From Candidatus Kerfeldbacteria bacterium (GTDB taxonomy: Bacteria; Patescibacteriota; Patescibacteriia; SBBC01): DNA of 5,221 nucleotides. The notes beneath the pieces are model-generated. The model ran no database searches. It had not been told where the DNA came from and saw nothing but the letters and a program-made list of their open reading frames with translations. The stretch lies in assembly GCA_903854795.1 (NCBI GenBank), contig CAINXF010000056.1, positions 1 through 5,221 of the forward strand, written 5' to 3'. This document shows, piece by piece, positions 1 to 5,221 of the stretch; within the stretch, counting starts at the first letter, position 1; each line of letters begins with the position of its first letter. The translations under genes and the position numbers were made by a program.

Positions 1-240
1 GACGCGAACGTCATGATCGTGAGCTCCGGCGTCGGGACCGCGGACCACGAGCGGTACTATCTTTTGTACGACGGCACGTCGACCTCGTACTACGCGGCCG
101 ATGGTTCGATCAAGGCGCAGTGTCCCGTGAACTCAGAGCCGACCGGGACCTGCATGACGCTGCCGAACCAGATCAGAACCGATTTCTCGCGGACCTTCAC
201 GGATGGTGCGAGCTCCGATGTGTACCACGCGCCGTTCTGA
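1..240 (+). CDS. 3' end of unrecognised, probably exported protein (partial)
   Basis: Frame 1 is open from the first base to a TGA at 238-240, giving the last 79 residues of a protein whose start lies outside the window. I do not recognise a family. The fragment is rich in Gly, Ser, Thr, Tyr and Asp (for example YYLLYDGTSTSYYAADGS) and has two cysteines about ten residues apart (AQCPV and GTCMT). These features suit an extracytoplasmic beta-rich domain with a possible disulfide, such as the C-terminal head of a pseudopilin or another envelope protein, but that is inference. It has no C-terminal membrane segment or sorting motif and ends in HAPF. GC is about 62% and codon use is biased to C/G third positions, like the prs and polA genes, so it is probably a native gene. 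The next gene begins 7 bases after its stop. Confidence 0.7.
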   Translation, partial: DANVMIVSSGVGTADHERYYLLYDGTSTSYYAADGSIKAQCPVNSEPTGTCMTLPNQIRTDFSRTFTDGASSDVYHAPF

Positions 241-247
241 AATAACC

Positions 248-739
248 ATGAGCCTCACTGAACGCGAATCTAAGGAGCTCACGAGGCTTCTGAAAAAAAT
301 CGGTGGTGATACCTGGCTCCCTGAGAACGTTTTTTACGCACTTCATGGCGTGGTGTCGATGTGGGCGGCAGAACTTGTGATTGTCAGAAAACGTGGAGGT
401 CAAAAAGAAATACTTTTAGCGCCGTATGAGGGTATTTTCCGTAAGTCATATTGGCATATTCCTGGTGGATATAACCTACGCGATGAGACGATACAACAAT
501 CATGTTCCCGTATTGCAAGGCGTGAATTAGGTTTTGATGTTCGCATAGTGAAGATTTTAGACGCTTATAAATGGGCCGCGACAGAGCATCCGTATGGCAG
601 GGCCCTCTCTTTGTATGTACTGTGTGAGCCAGTAGGGAAGTTCAAAGAAACTTCCAGGTTGAAGTTCATTTCAGCACAAAATCTTCCTGCGAAAACAATG
701 CCAGTACATCGTAAGTTCATTACACGTCACTTGTTGTAA
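248..739 (+). CDS. Nudix hydrolase-fold protein, GDP-mannose mannosyl hydrolase-like
   Basis: The product is 163 residues, close to the roughly 160 of GDP-mannose mannosyl hydrolase (Gmm). The Nudix core is visible: a beta strand (AELVIVRKRGG, about 41-51), YWHIPGG (68-74), then a Nudix box with G74, E80, R88, E93 and G95. The canonical box is Gx5Ex7REUxEExGU. Here REUxEE reads RIARRE, so two of the three glutamates of that block are Ile89 and Arg92 and only Glu93 remains. From memory, E. coli Gmm deviates in the same way (RLTMAE). The downstream Gln-His metal ligand/base pair I recall for Gmm appears as Glu134-Thr135, so the substrate is uncertain; a nucleoside-diphosphate sugar is a guess. 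ATG 248 was chosen over the in-frame ATG 203 because 203 lies deep inside the upstream gene. There is no clear Shine-Dalgarno. GC is about 45%, with TTA, ATA and AGA codons that its neighbours seldom use, suggesting transfer. No signal peptide is seen, so it is probably cytoplasmic. Confidence 0.88.
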   Translation: MSLTERESKELTRLLKKIGGDTWLPENVFYALHGVVSMWAAELVIVRKRGGQKEILLAPYEGIFRKSYWHIPGGYNLRDETIQQSCSRIARRELGFDVRIVKILDAYKWAATEHPYGRALSLYVLCEPVGKFKETSRLKFISAQNLPAKTMPVHRKFITRHLL

Positions 740-747
740 CATTACTC

Positions 748-775
748 TTGACTGGGTAATTAGTAGTGCTATCCT
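748..775 (+). promoter_or_regulatory. Sigma70-like promoter for the LTD/PKD surface-protein gene
   Basis: TTGACT at 748-753 matches the -35 consensus at 5 of 6 positions. TATCCT at 770-775 matches the -10 consensus at 4 of 6 and is preceded by an extended -10 TG (767-768). The spacer is 16 bases. The predicted start of transcription is near 782, giving a leader of about 29 bases before ATG 811. The promoter begins 8 bases after the Nudix stop codon with no terminator hairpin between them, so read-through from upstream is also possible. Confidence 0.55.
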
Positions 776-794
776 CGAAGTGGACATCGGTGGC

Positions 795-801
795 GGAAAG
801 G
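795..801 (+). promoter_or_regulatory. Ribosome binding site deciding the start of the LTD/PKD gene
   Basis: GGAAAGG lies 9 bases upstream of ATG 811, a normal Shine-Dalgarno distance. It supports 811 over the in-frame GTG at 766, which lies upstream of the predicted transcription start, and over the ATG codons at 829 and 832, which would shorten the charged N-terminus of the signal peptide. Confidence 0.5.
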
Positions 802-810
802 TCACCGGTT

Positions 811-3108
811 ATGTGTTATTCACGCATCATGATGGCGCTGATTGTGGCGTTGGTTTGTTGTGTAGTCTTTGTGGAACCATCGAAGGCACTTGACGGTCCG
901 TCAGTGGTGATCAATGAGCTCATGTGGATGGGGTCGTCCGCATCGTCATCGGACGAGTGGATAGAGTTAAAAAACATGACGTCCGAGCCGGTGTCGTTGT
1001 CGGAGTGGAAACTCACCAAGCGTTCGAGTGGCCAGGAGGTCGCGATGCTGACCGTTCCAGATGGATTAGTCATCCCGCCGAACGGTCTTTTTTTGATCGC
1101 ACATTTCGCGCACGGGAGTGCGAGTACGCAGCTTGAGGTCACCCCAAATCTGGTCGACTCGCATGTGTCGCTGTTGAATTCCGGTCTGCAGATAAAGTTG
1201 TATGATGCGGCCGGCAGCGTCATGGATGTCGCCGACGACGGTGTCGGCACGCCGCTCGCAGGAAAGTACGAATCTGGAAAGACGTATGCATCGATGGCGC
1301 GGAACGGTGTCCCTGGCGACGGCACGAAGTTGGAATCGTGGCACACGTCGACGACCGCGATCGGTTTCAAGGTCGGATCGATCCCGTTGGGAACGCCAGG
1401 CGCCTCAAACGATAATGTGCCGCCGACGGTGGCCGCGATTCCCGATCAGACGGTGACAATCGGAAGTCAGGTGACTTTCGATGCGACCGATGCGATCGAT
1501 CCTGATGGGAGTGCGATGGTGTACTCATGGGATTTCGGCGATGGTGTCACGAGCGATGTGGTCGCGCCGGTCCATGCGTATTCCGTAGCTGGCACATTCC
1601 ACGGTTCGCTCACGGTGTCTGACGGGACCTCTGCTTCAGTAGTTTCGTTCGTCATTACGGTGACCGTGATGCCGGTCGTCGTGAGCGCGCCGTCCGCAAC
1701 GCCAGGCTTCGTATCATCGGGTACTGTGGTCATATCTGAACTCCTGCCGAATCCATCGACGGCGCAAAGTGAGTATGTTGAATTGATCGCACCCGATGCC
1801 GACGTCGATATCTCTGATTGGACGCTCATCGACAAAGGCGGGACGGTATATGTGTTCCCGAAGGGAACCGTGGTCACGCGCAGTTCGTCCCTTGTCATCG
1901 ACCGCGCCACAAGCAAGATCGTGTTGAACAACGATGGTGACGTCATCACGTTGAAACGTCTTGACGGTACCGTCGCGGATGAGGTTACCTATGGAGCCGC
2001 CGACAAAGGATCGTCGTACGCGCGCGATGGGGACGTATGGGCGTGGACCATCACGCCGACGCCTGGTGCCGCGAACGTCATAAAAAAGTTAAACCATGCG
2101 CCGAAGGCGGCGTTCACCTGCGCGTCGCGAAAACGTGTGAACGAAAAAGTTGACTGTACTGCGGCAGATTCCGAAGACCAGGATGGCGACGTATTGACGT
2201 ACGCATGGGATTTTGGTGACGGTGTGACTAGCAAGGACGTCATCGTAAATCATGCGTTCACAAAAGATGGTACGTTTTTGGTCCGACTTACAGTCAAAGA
2301 TCTCGAAGGATTTTCTGACATCGAGGAGAAGAACGTAATAATCAAGCCGGCACTGGTAACGGCGAGTACGAAGAAGACGAATAGCGCTGTGAACGCAAAG
2401 GTCGCGGGTGCTGCCGTGGTAACGACGATAGCGGACACGAAAGACGCGTCCTCGGGAACGACCGTCGAACTAAAAGGATGGGTGTGTTCTGTGCCCGGAA
2501 CGTTGGGTCAGAACATGTTCTATCTTTCCGATGGAAGTACGGGCATAACAGTACGTTCGACCGTGACCGTCCCGAAATTGAACATCGGTGATGCCGTGAA
2601 GGTGAGCGGTGAACGGCGGACGCAGAGCGGCGAGGCGTATGTGCGAGTGACGGACAAGAGTAGTATTGTCGCGACTGGTGCGCCACGTCAGCTGACGCCG
2701 GTCGCCACGCAGGCGTCGGCGATCGATAGCGACCTGATCGGTGTGTTAGTGAAAGTGTCCGGCGGCATCACGAGTTTGAGCGGCGGACGGTTCACGATTG
2801 ATGACGGGACCGGCGAAGCGTCTGTCTATATCAAGACCACCACTGGTTTCACAAAGCCGGCGTTGCATGTCGGCGATACGGTGACCGTGGGCGGGATCGT
2901 GAGCATGACCTCGAGCGGGATCAGGATATTGCCCCGGATCAAGGATGATATCCGTATCGAGGTGCCCGCGGTTGCCCCGACCGGGGATGTCGTGATCGTG
3001 CCGACCGTACGCAAGCCATCGTGGTGGATGTACGCGCTGGTTGCAGGAGGTGTATTGCTCGGCGTCGGATTCGGCATGTGGCGGAAACAAAACGTACCCA
3101 CGACGTGA
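811..3108 (+). CDS. Exported, membrane-anchored LTD-PKD-LTD-PKD-OB-OB protein
   Basis: The product is 765 residues from ATG 811. Residues 1-26 form a signal peptide with Arg5, a hydrophobic core and a likely signal peptidase I site SKA|LD. Next come a lamin-tail domain at about 30-197 (VVINELMWMG, DEWIELKN, ending GTPGASND) and a PKD domain at about 203-285 (YSWDFGDG). A second lamin-tail domain follows at about 302-421 (VVISELLPNP, EYVELIAP, ending TPTPGAAN), then a second PKD at about 430-512 (YAWDFGDG). A Thr/Ala/Lys-rich linker follows, then two OB-like beta domains at about 548-622 and 635-718, each with a DG-S/T-G turn and a GD-x-V-x-V-x-G strand. A hydrophobic helix at 737-756 is followed by a short tail with Arg and Lys, so most of the protein should lie outside the membrane. 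There is no LPXTG or PEP-CTERM motif. PKD domains usually mediate surface adhesion or spacing, and bacterial lamin-tail domains often accompany secreted nucleases. No catalytic domain is visible, so a structural, adhesive or nucleic-acid-binding role is inferred. It is monocistronic, with its own promoter and convergent with prs. Confidence 0.9.
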   Translation: MCYSRIMMALIVALVCCVVFVEPSKALDGPSVVINELMWMGSSASSSDEWIELKNMTSEPVSLSEWKLTKRSSGQEVAMLTVPDGLVIPPNGLFLIAHFAHGSASTQLEVTPNLVDSHVSLLNSGLQIKLYDAAGSVMDVADDGVGTPLAGKYESGKTYASMARNGVPGDGTKLESWHTSTTAIGFKVGSIPLGTPGASNDNVPPTVAAIPDQTVTIGSQVTFDATDAIDPDGSAMVYSWDFGDGVTSDVVAPVHAYSVAGTFHGSLTVSDGTSASVVSFVITVTVMPVVVSAPSATPGFVSSGTVVISELLPNPSTAQSEYVELIAPDADVDISDWTLIDKGGTVYVFPKGTVVTRSSSLVIDRATSKIVLNNDGDVITLKRLDGTVADEVTYGAADKGSSYARDGDVWAWTITPTPGAANVIKKLNHAPKAAFTCASRKRVNEKVDCTAADSEDQDGDVLTYAWDFGDGVTSKDVIVNHAFTKDGTFLVRLTVKDLEGFSDIEEKNVIIKPALVTASTKKTNSAVNAKVAGAAVVTTIADTKDASSGTTVELKGWVCSVPGTLGQNMFYLSDGSTGITVRSTVTVPKLNIGDAVKVSGERRTQSGEAYVRVTDKSSIVATGAPRQLTPVATQASAIDSDLIGVLVKVSGGITSLSGGRFTIDDGTGEASVYIKTTTGFTKPALHVGDTVTVGGIVSMTSSGIRILPRIKDDIRIEVPAVAPTGDVVIVPTVRKPSWWMYALVAGGVLLGVGFGMWRKQNVPTT

Positions 3109-3120
3109 GCAGTGGGGTGG

Positions 3121-3155
3121 GGAGAGCGCGAACTGCAACTGCAGTTCGCGCTCCC
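3121..3155. terminator. Hairpin between convergent genes, putative bidirectional terminator
   Basis: A perfect inverted repeat pairs 3124-3136 with 3141-3153 (13 bp, GC-rich) around the tetraloop AACT. Two more G-C pairs (3121-3122 with 3154-3155) form if A3123 bulges out. It sits 15 bases past the stop of the LTD/PKD gene and about 23 bases past the prs stop on the other strand. Neither side has a clear run of T; the plus-strand exit reads CCGTGTAATATATC and the minus-strand exit is C-rich. It may therefore terminate without a U-tract, rely on Rho, or protect mRNA 3' ends. Confidence 0.65.
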
Positions 3156-3176
3156 GTGTAATATATCTCCTTTCGG

Positions 3177-4193
3177 CTAGTCTTTCGCCGTGTAGCCCTC
3201 GTAGTCGAGGAACTTGCTGATGCTCTCGTCGTAGTGGAGGGCCTTGATGATCTTCGCGAAGAGCGTACTCACGGTGAGCACGGTCAGCTTGGAACCGAGA
3301 GCCGCGAGCTTCTCATCGGAGATCGGGAGTGTGTCGAGGACGACAATCCGGTCGATTGCGTCGCACGTTGCGAGTTCTTCGCAACGCTTGACCGACGTGA
3401 GGACCGGATGGAACCCGATGAGCGTGTAGGACAGCGCACCGCGTTCCCTGACCGCACGGGCATGGGTGATCGCCGTGCTGCCCGAGCGAATCATGTCCTC
3501 GATCGTGACGATGTGTCGTCCTTCGAAGTCGCCGATGAGCTTGATGGTGATCGAACCGTCGCGGTTCCTGATCTTGTGCGAGCCCGCGAGCTCGATGTCG
3601 GTGTACCCGAGCCGATGCAACCTGGTCAGGTACGCTTCGGACTTCTTCCCGCCACCCATGTCAGCCGGCGCGATGACGAGATTCTCGGCCGTCATCGGCA
3701 TCAGCTGTTTCATGAGGTACTCGATCACGATCGGCGTGGCGTACGCTTTCTCGACGCGTACGTCATGGAAGAAGCCCTCCATCGCATCGGTGTGCGGCTC
3801 GAACAGCACGATCCTGTCGAACCCGACGATGCTCAGGAACCTTGCCATGACCTTCGCCGAGATCGGGGTCCGCGGCTTCGTCTTCCGTTCTTGGCACTGG
3901 TAGCCAAAGCACGGAATGACGGCAGTGGTACGCCCTTTCGACGAGTGCGCCGCATCAGCCATGAGCGCGAGCTCGATGATGTTCTCCGCAGGTGCAGTTG
4001 TCGGATTCAGGCAGAAGAGGTCGGCCCCACGCATGTTCTCGCCGAACTCGACCTCGACCTCGTCATCCTCGAATCTCCCGACGGTTGCATTGGCCAGCTC
4101 GAGCCCGAGCTTTGTCGAAGTCTCGTCTGCGAGTTTGCGGTTGCCATTGCCGCTCACGACCATCATCTTAAAGTGGCTACGCGAGCCGTCCAT
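3177..4193 (-). CDS. prs: Ribose-phosphate pyrophosphokinase (PRPP synthetase), divergent
   Basis: The enzyme transfers pyrophosphate from ATP to ribose 5-phosphate to make PRPP for purine, pyrimidine, NAD, His and Trp synthesis in the cytoplasm. The product is 338 residues from ATG 4193, against about 315 in E. coli. Family signatures in order are: SGNGNRKLADE (14-24), VGRFEDDEVEV (38-48), GENMRG (51-56), IPCFGYQCQERK (93-104), PISAKVMARFL (110-120), the catalytic-His segment EPHTDAMEGFF (132-142, His134), ADMGGGKKSEAY (177-188), a flexible loop HKIR (206-209) keeping the Lys-x-Arg pair, the PRPP loop EDMIRSGST (232-240) and LDTLPISDEK (286-295). Oddities: the PRPP loop is normally DDMIDTGGT, so Asp has become Arg236 and a Gly has become Ser239; the Arg before the ATP-site Gln is Cys100; the tail runs about ten residues past the usual ESIS-MF end. 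The upstream in-frame GTG at 4229 has no ribosome binding site and was not used. A catalytically weak paralogue is possible but less likely, since the His and Lys-x-Arg remain. Confidence 0.95.
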   Translation of the reverse strand: MDGSRSHFKMMVVSGNGNRKLADETSTKLGLELANATVGRFEDDEVEVEFGENMRGADLFCLNPTTAPAENIIELALMADAAHSSKGRTTAVIPCFGYQCQERKTKPRTPISAKVMARFLSIVGFDRIVLFEPHTDAMEGFFHDVRVEKAYATPIVIEYLMKQLMPMTAENLVIAPADMGGGKKSEAYLTRLHRLGYTDIELAGSHKIRNRDGSITIKLIGDFEGRHIVTIEDMIRSGSTAITHARAVRERGALSYTLIGFHPVLTSVKRCEELATCDAIDRIVVLDTLPISDEKLAALGSKLTVLTVSTLFAKIIKALHYDESISKFLDYEGYTAKD

Positions 4194-4196
4194 ATA

Positions 4197-4203
4197 CCCT
4201 TCT
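4197..4203 (-). promoter_or_regulatory. Ribosome binding site of prs
   Basis: On the minus strand AGAAGGG lies 3 bases before ATG 4193 within a purine-rich run (GAGAAAGAAGGG). The spacing is short, so this is a modest Shine-Dalgarno. It is still better than anything before the alternative starts at GTG 4229 or at the two ATG codons at 4164-4166 and 4161-4163. Confidence 0.4.
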
Positions 4204-4248
4204 TTCTCGTACCGAACACCGTCCGGCACATGGCTGGAGTGTTGATGA

Positions 4249-4263
4249 TCTCCGAAAAGGAGA
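4249..4263 (-). other. Small hairpin in the prs leader
   Basis: TCTCC and GGAGA pair around a five-base loop (TTTTC on the minus strand), within the roughly 100-base untranslated leader predicted between the prs promoter and ATG 4193. The stem is only 5 bp and I recognise no riboswitch class, so a regulatory role is a guess. Confidence 0.2.
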
Positions 4264-4300
4264 GATGTCGACGAACGATGTTGCTGTGTGTTTCGGTGGC

Positions 4301-4329
4301 ATCCTATCCCGAGGGCGCCAAACCGTCAA
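4301..4329 (-). promoter_or_regulatory. Sigma70-like promoter for prs
   Basis: On the minus strand TTGACG (4329 to 4324, 5 of 6 matches to the -35) is followed after 17 bases by TAGGAT (4306 to 4301, 4 of 6 matches to the -10). Transcription would start near 4294, giving a leader of about 100 bases, long for such a compact genome. It lies back to back with the polA promoter without overlapping its -10 element. Confidence 0.5.
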
Positions 4330-4363
4330 ATAACAACGGAAAATCGTCGTTCCGGGGCAATGA

Positions 4364-4372
4364 TGGTACAAT
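4364..4372 (+). promoter_or_regulatory. Extended -10 promoter for polA, probably leaderless
   Basis: TGGTACAAT is a TGn extended -10 whose hexamer matches TATAAT at 5 of 6 positions. No good -35 hexamer is found 16-18 bases upstream, as is usual for extended -10 promoters. The expected transcription start, about 7 bases past the hexamer, falls at 4379-4381, directly at the polA ATG. Confidence 0.55.
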
Positions 4373-4380
4373 ATACCCGC

Positions 4381-5221
4381 ATGGCACCACGCAAGAAAAA
4401 ACTCGTGATCATCGACGGAAACGCGCTCATCCATCGGAGCTTCCACGCGCTGCCGCCATTGACGAAGAAGGACGGCACGCTCGTGAACGCGGTGTACGGT
4501 TTCACGACGGTGCTGTTACGGATGTTCAAGGAGCTGAAGCCGACGCACGTCGTCGTCTGTTTCGACCGTAAGGAGAAGACCTTCCGCCATGAGGAGTACG
4601 TCGAGTACAAGGCGACGCGCGTGAAGGCGCCGCAGGAGCTCTACGACCAGATTCCGCTCGTGAAGCAGCTCGTCGAAAGTTTTAACATTCCCGTGTTCGA
4701 GAAGGTCGGCTTTGAGGCCGATGACCTTATCGGCACCATCACAAAAGAAGCGAAAGGTATCGCGAAGGTCATCGTGACGGGTGATATGGACACGCTGCAG
4801 CTCGTCGACATGGATACGACCGTGTACACGATGAAGAAAGGACTCGGCGAGACGACGACGTACGATGCCGACGCGGTGAAGGAACGGTACGGCATCACCC
4901 CCGAACAGATGATCGACTACAAGGCACTCCGCGGCGACGTGTCCGATAACATCCCGGGCGTGAAGGGTATCGGAGAAAAGACCGCGGCAGAACTTCTGCA
5001 GTCCTTCGACACGATCGAGAAGTTGTACGACGCGTTGGAAAAAGAATCCCCGATGATCCAGGACGTTTCAGCGAGCGTGCGAGAAAAGTTAACGCAGGGA
5101 AAGGAGAACGCGTTCCTGTCAAAGCATCTCGCGACGATCGTCCGTGACGTTCCGATGACATTCGTGTTGGACGATGCGGCGCGCAAGCATTATGATCGCG
5201 CGAAGGTGGCGGCGCTGTTCA
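4381..5221 (+). CDS. polA: DNA polymerase I, N-terminal 5'-3' exonuclease region (partial)
   Basis: The frame is open from ATG 4381 to the right edge: 280 residues with no stop. This is the FEN-like 5'-3' exonuclease of DNA polymerase I, which removes RNA primers and flaps during lagging-strand synthesis and repair. Metal and substrate residues appear in order: LVIIDGNALIHRSF (Asp12), FDRKEKTFRHEEY and YKATR (Asp62), FEADDLIGTI (Glu112, Asp114, Asp115), TGDMDTLQLV (Asp135, Asp137), then the helix-3-turn-helix LRGDVSDNIPGVKGIGEKTA (Asp186, Asp189). All acidic ligands known in Taq Pol I seem present, so the nuclease should be active. Polymerase motifs A-C would lie beyond the window, so a stand-alone exonuclease of about 300 residues cannot be excluded. 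In-frame ATGs at 4360 and 4363 would add 6-7 residues, but the extended -10 lies within that stretch and there is no Shine-Dalgarno, so 4381 is preferred. It is divergent from prs, with 187 bases between the starts. Confidence 0.93.
   Translation, partial: MAPRKKKLVIIDGNALIHRSFHALPPLTKKDGTLVNAVYGFTTVLLRMFKELKPTHVVVCFDRKEKTFRHEEYVEYKATRVKAPQELYDQIPLVKQLVESFNIPVFEKVGFEADDLIGTITKEAKGIAKVIVTGDMDTLQLVDMDTTVYTMKKGLGETTTYDADAVKERYGITPEQMIDYKALRGDVSDNIPGVKGIGEKTAAELLQSFDTIEKLYDALEKESPMIQDVSASVREKLTQGKENAFLSKHLATIVRDVPMTFVLDDAARKHYDRAKVAALF

Noticed and set aside
203..247. Upstream in-frame ATG 203 as the start of the Nudix gene
   Set aside because: It would overlap the preceding gene by 38 bases and add 15 residues unrelated to the Nudix fold; ATG 248 follows the upstream stop directly.
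816..1370. A 184-codon minus-strand frame within the LTD/PKD gene, and similar ones at 1467-1949 and 2746-3138
   Set aside because: They lie opposite well-supported lamin-tail, PKD and OB-like domains, have low-complexity composition and show no recognisable motif.
1501..2230. Recent tandem duplication of PKD-coding DNA
   Set aside because: The repeated WDFGDGVTS is encoded with several synonymous differences and the rest of the two domains is diverged, so it is not a recent DNA repeat.
4194..4229. GTG 4229 as the start of prs
   Set aside because: It has no ribosome binding site and adds residues that homologues lack; ATG 4193 has a purine-rich AGAAGGG before it and fits the family N-terminus better.
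3234..4571. A 445-codon plus-strand open frame antisense to prs and running into polA
   Set aside because: Its translation is Arg/Asp/Glu-rich with no family signature. The minus strand encodes an unmistakable PRPP synthetase and 4381-4571 encodes the PolA N-terminus in another frame. High GC makes such long shadow frames common.
1..5221. UGA recoded as glycine, as in Gracilibacteria
   Set aside because: No gene contains an in-frame TGA, and TGA ends two genes at sensible places.
1..5221. CRISPR array, tRNA, rRNA, insertion sequence or prophage elements
   Set aside because: I found no regularly spaced repeats, tRNA cloverleaf sequence, transposase motif or terminal inverted repeats; the only strong inverted repeat is the hairpin at 3121-3155.

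Overview
The window looks like a chromosomal piece of an uncultivated bacterium, most plausibly of the Candidate Phyla Radiation (Patescibacteria). That placement is an inference. It rests on a surface protein built from lamin-tail and PKD domains, an unusually divergent PRPP synthetase, a small stray Nudix gene, and compact spacing between genes. TGA is used as a normal stop (genes ending at 240 and 3108) and no gene needs TGA read as glycine, so the recoded Gracilibacteria/Absconditabacteria are unlikely. No taxonomic marker such as rRNA is present.

Layout from left to right. (1) Positions 1-240 are the 3' end of an unrecognised, probably exported protein. (2) Positions 248-739 hold a Nudix-fold protein whose Nudix box departs from consensus in the same way as GDP-mannose mannosyl hydrolase; the gene is about 45% GC, against about 62% in the gene before it. 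(3) A sigma70-like promoter at 748-775 leads into a 765-residue exported, C-terminally anchored protein (811-3108) with order LTD-PKD-LTD-PKD-OB-like-OB-like-TM. (4) A perfect 13-bp hairpin lies between this gene and the convergent prs gene. (5) prs (ribose-phosphate pyrophosphokinase, minus strand, 3177-4193) keeps the catalytic residues but has an altered PRPP-binding loop. (6) A 187-bp divergent intergenic region carries a prs promoter on the minus strand and an extended -10 promoter on the plus strand. (7) The 5' part of polA runs from 4381 off the right edge and covers the whole 5'-3' exonuclease/H3TH region; its transcript is probably leaderless.

The genes do not form one pathway. prs (nucleotide precursor supply) and polA (DNA repair and replication) are housekeeping genes sharing a divergent promoter region. 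The LTD/PKD protein is a separately promoted envelope protein. The Nudix gene looks like a recent or at least compositionally foreign insertion. I see no tRNA, rRNA, CRISPR array, insertion sequence or long repeat, and no stretch above 300 bases lacks a gene.
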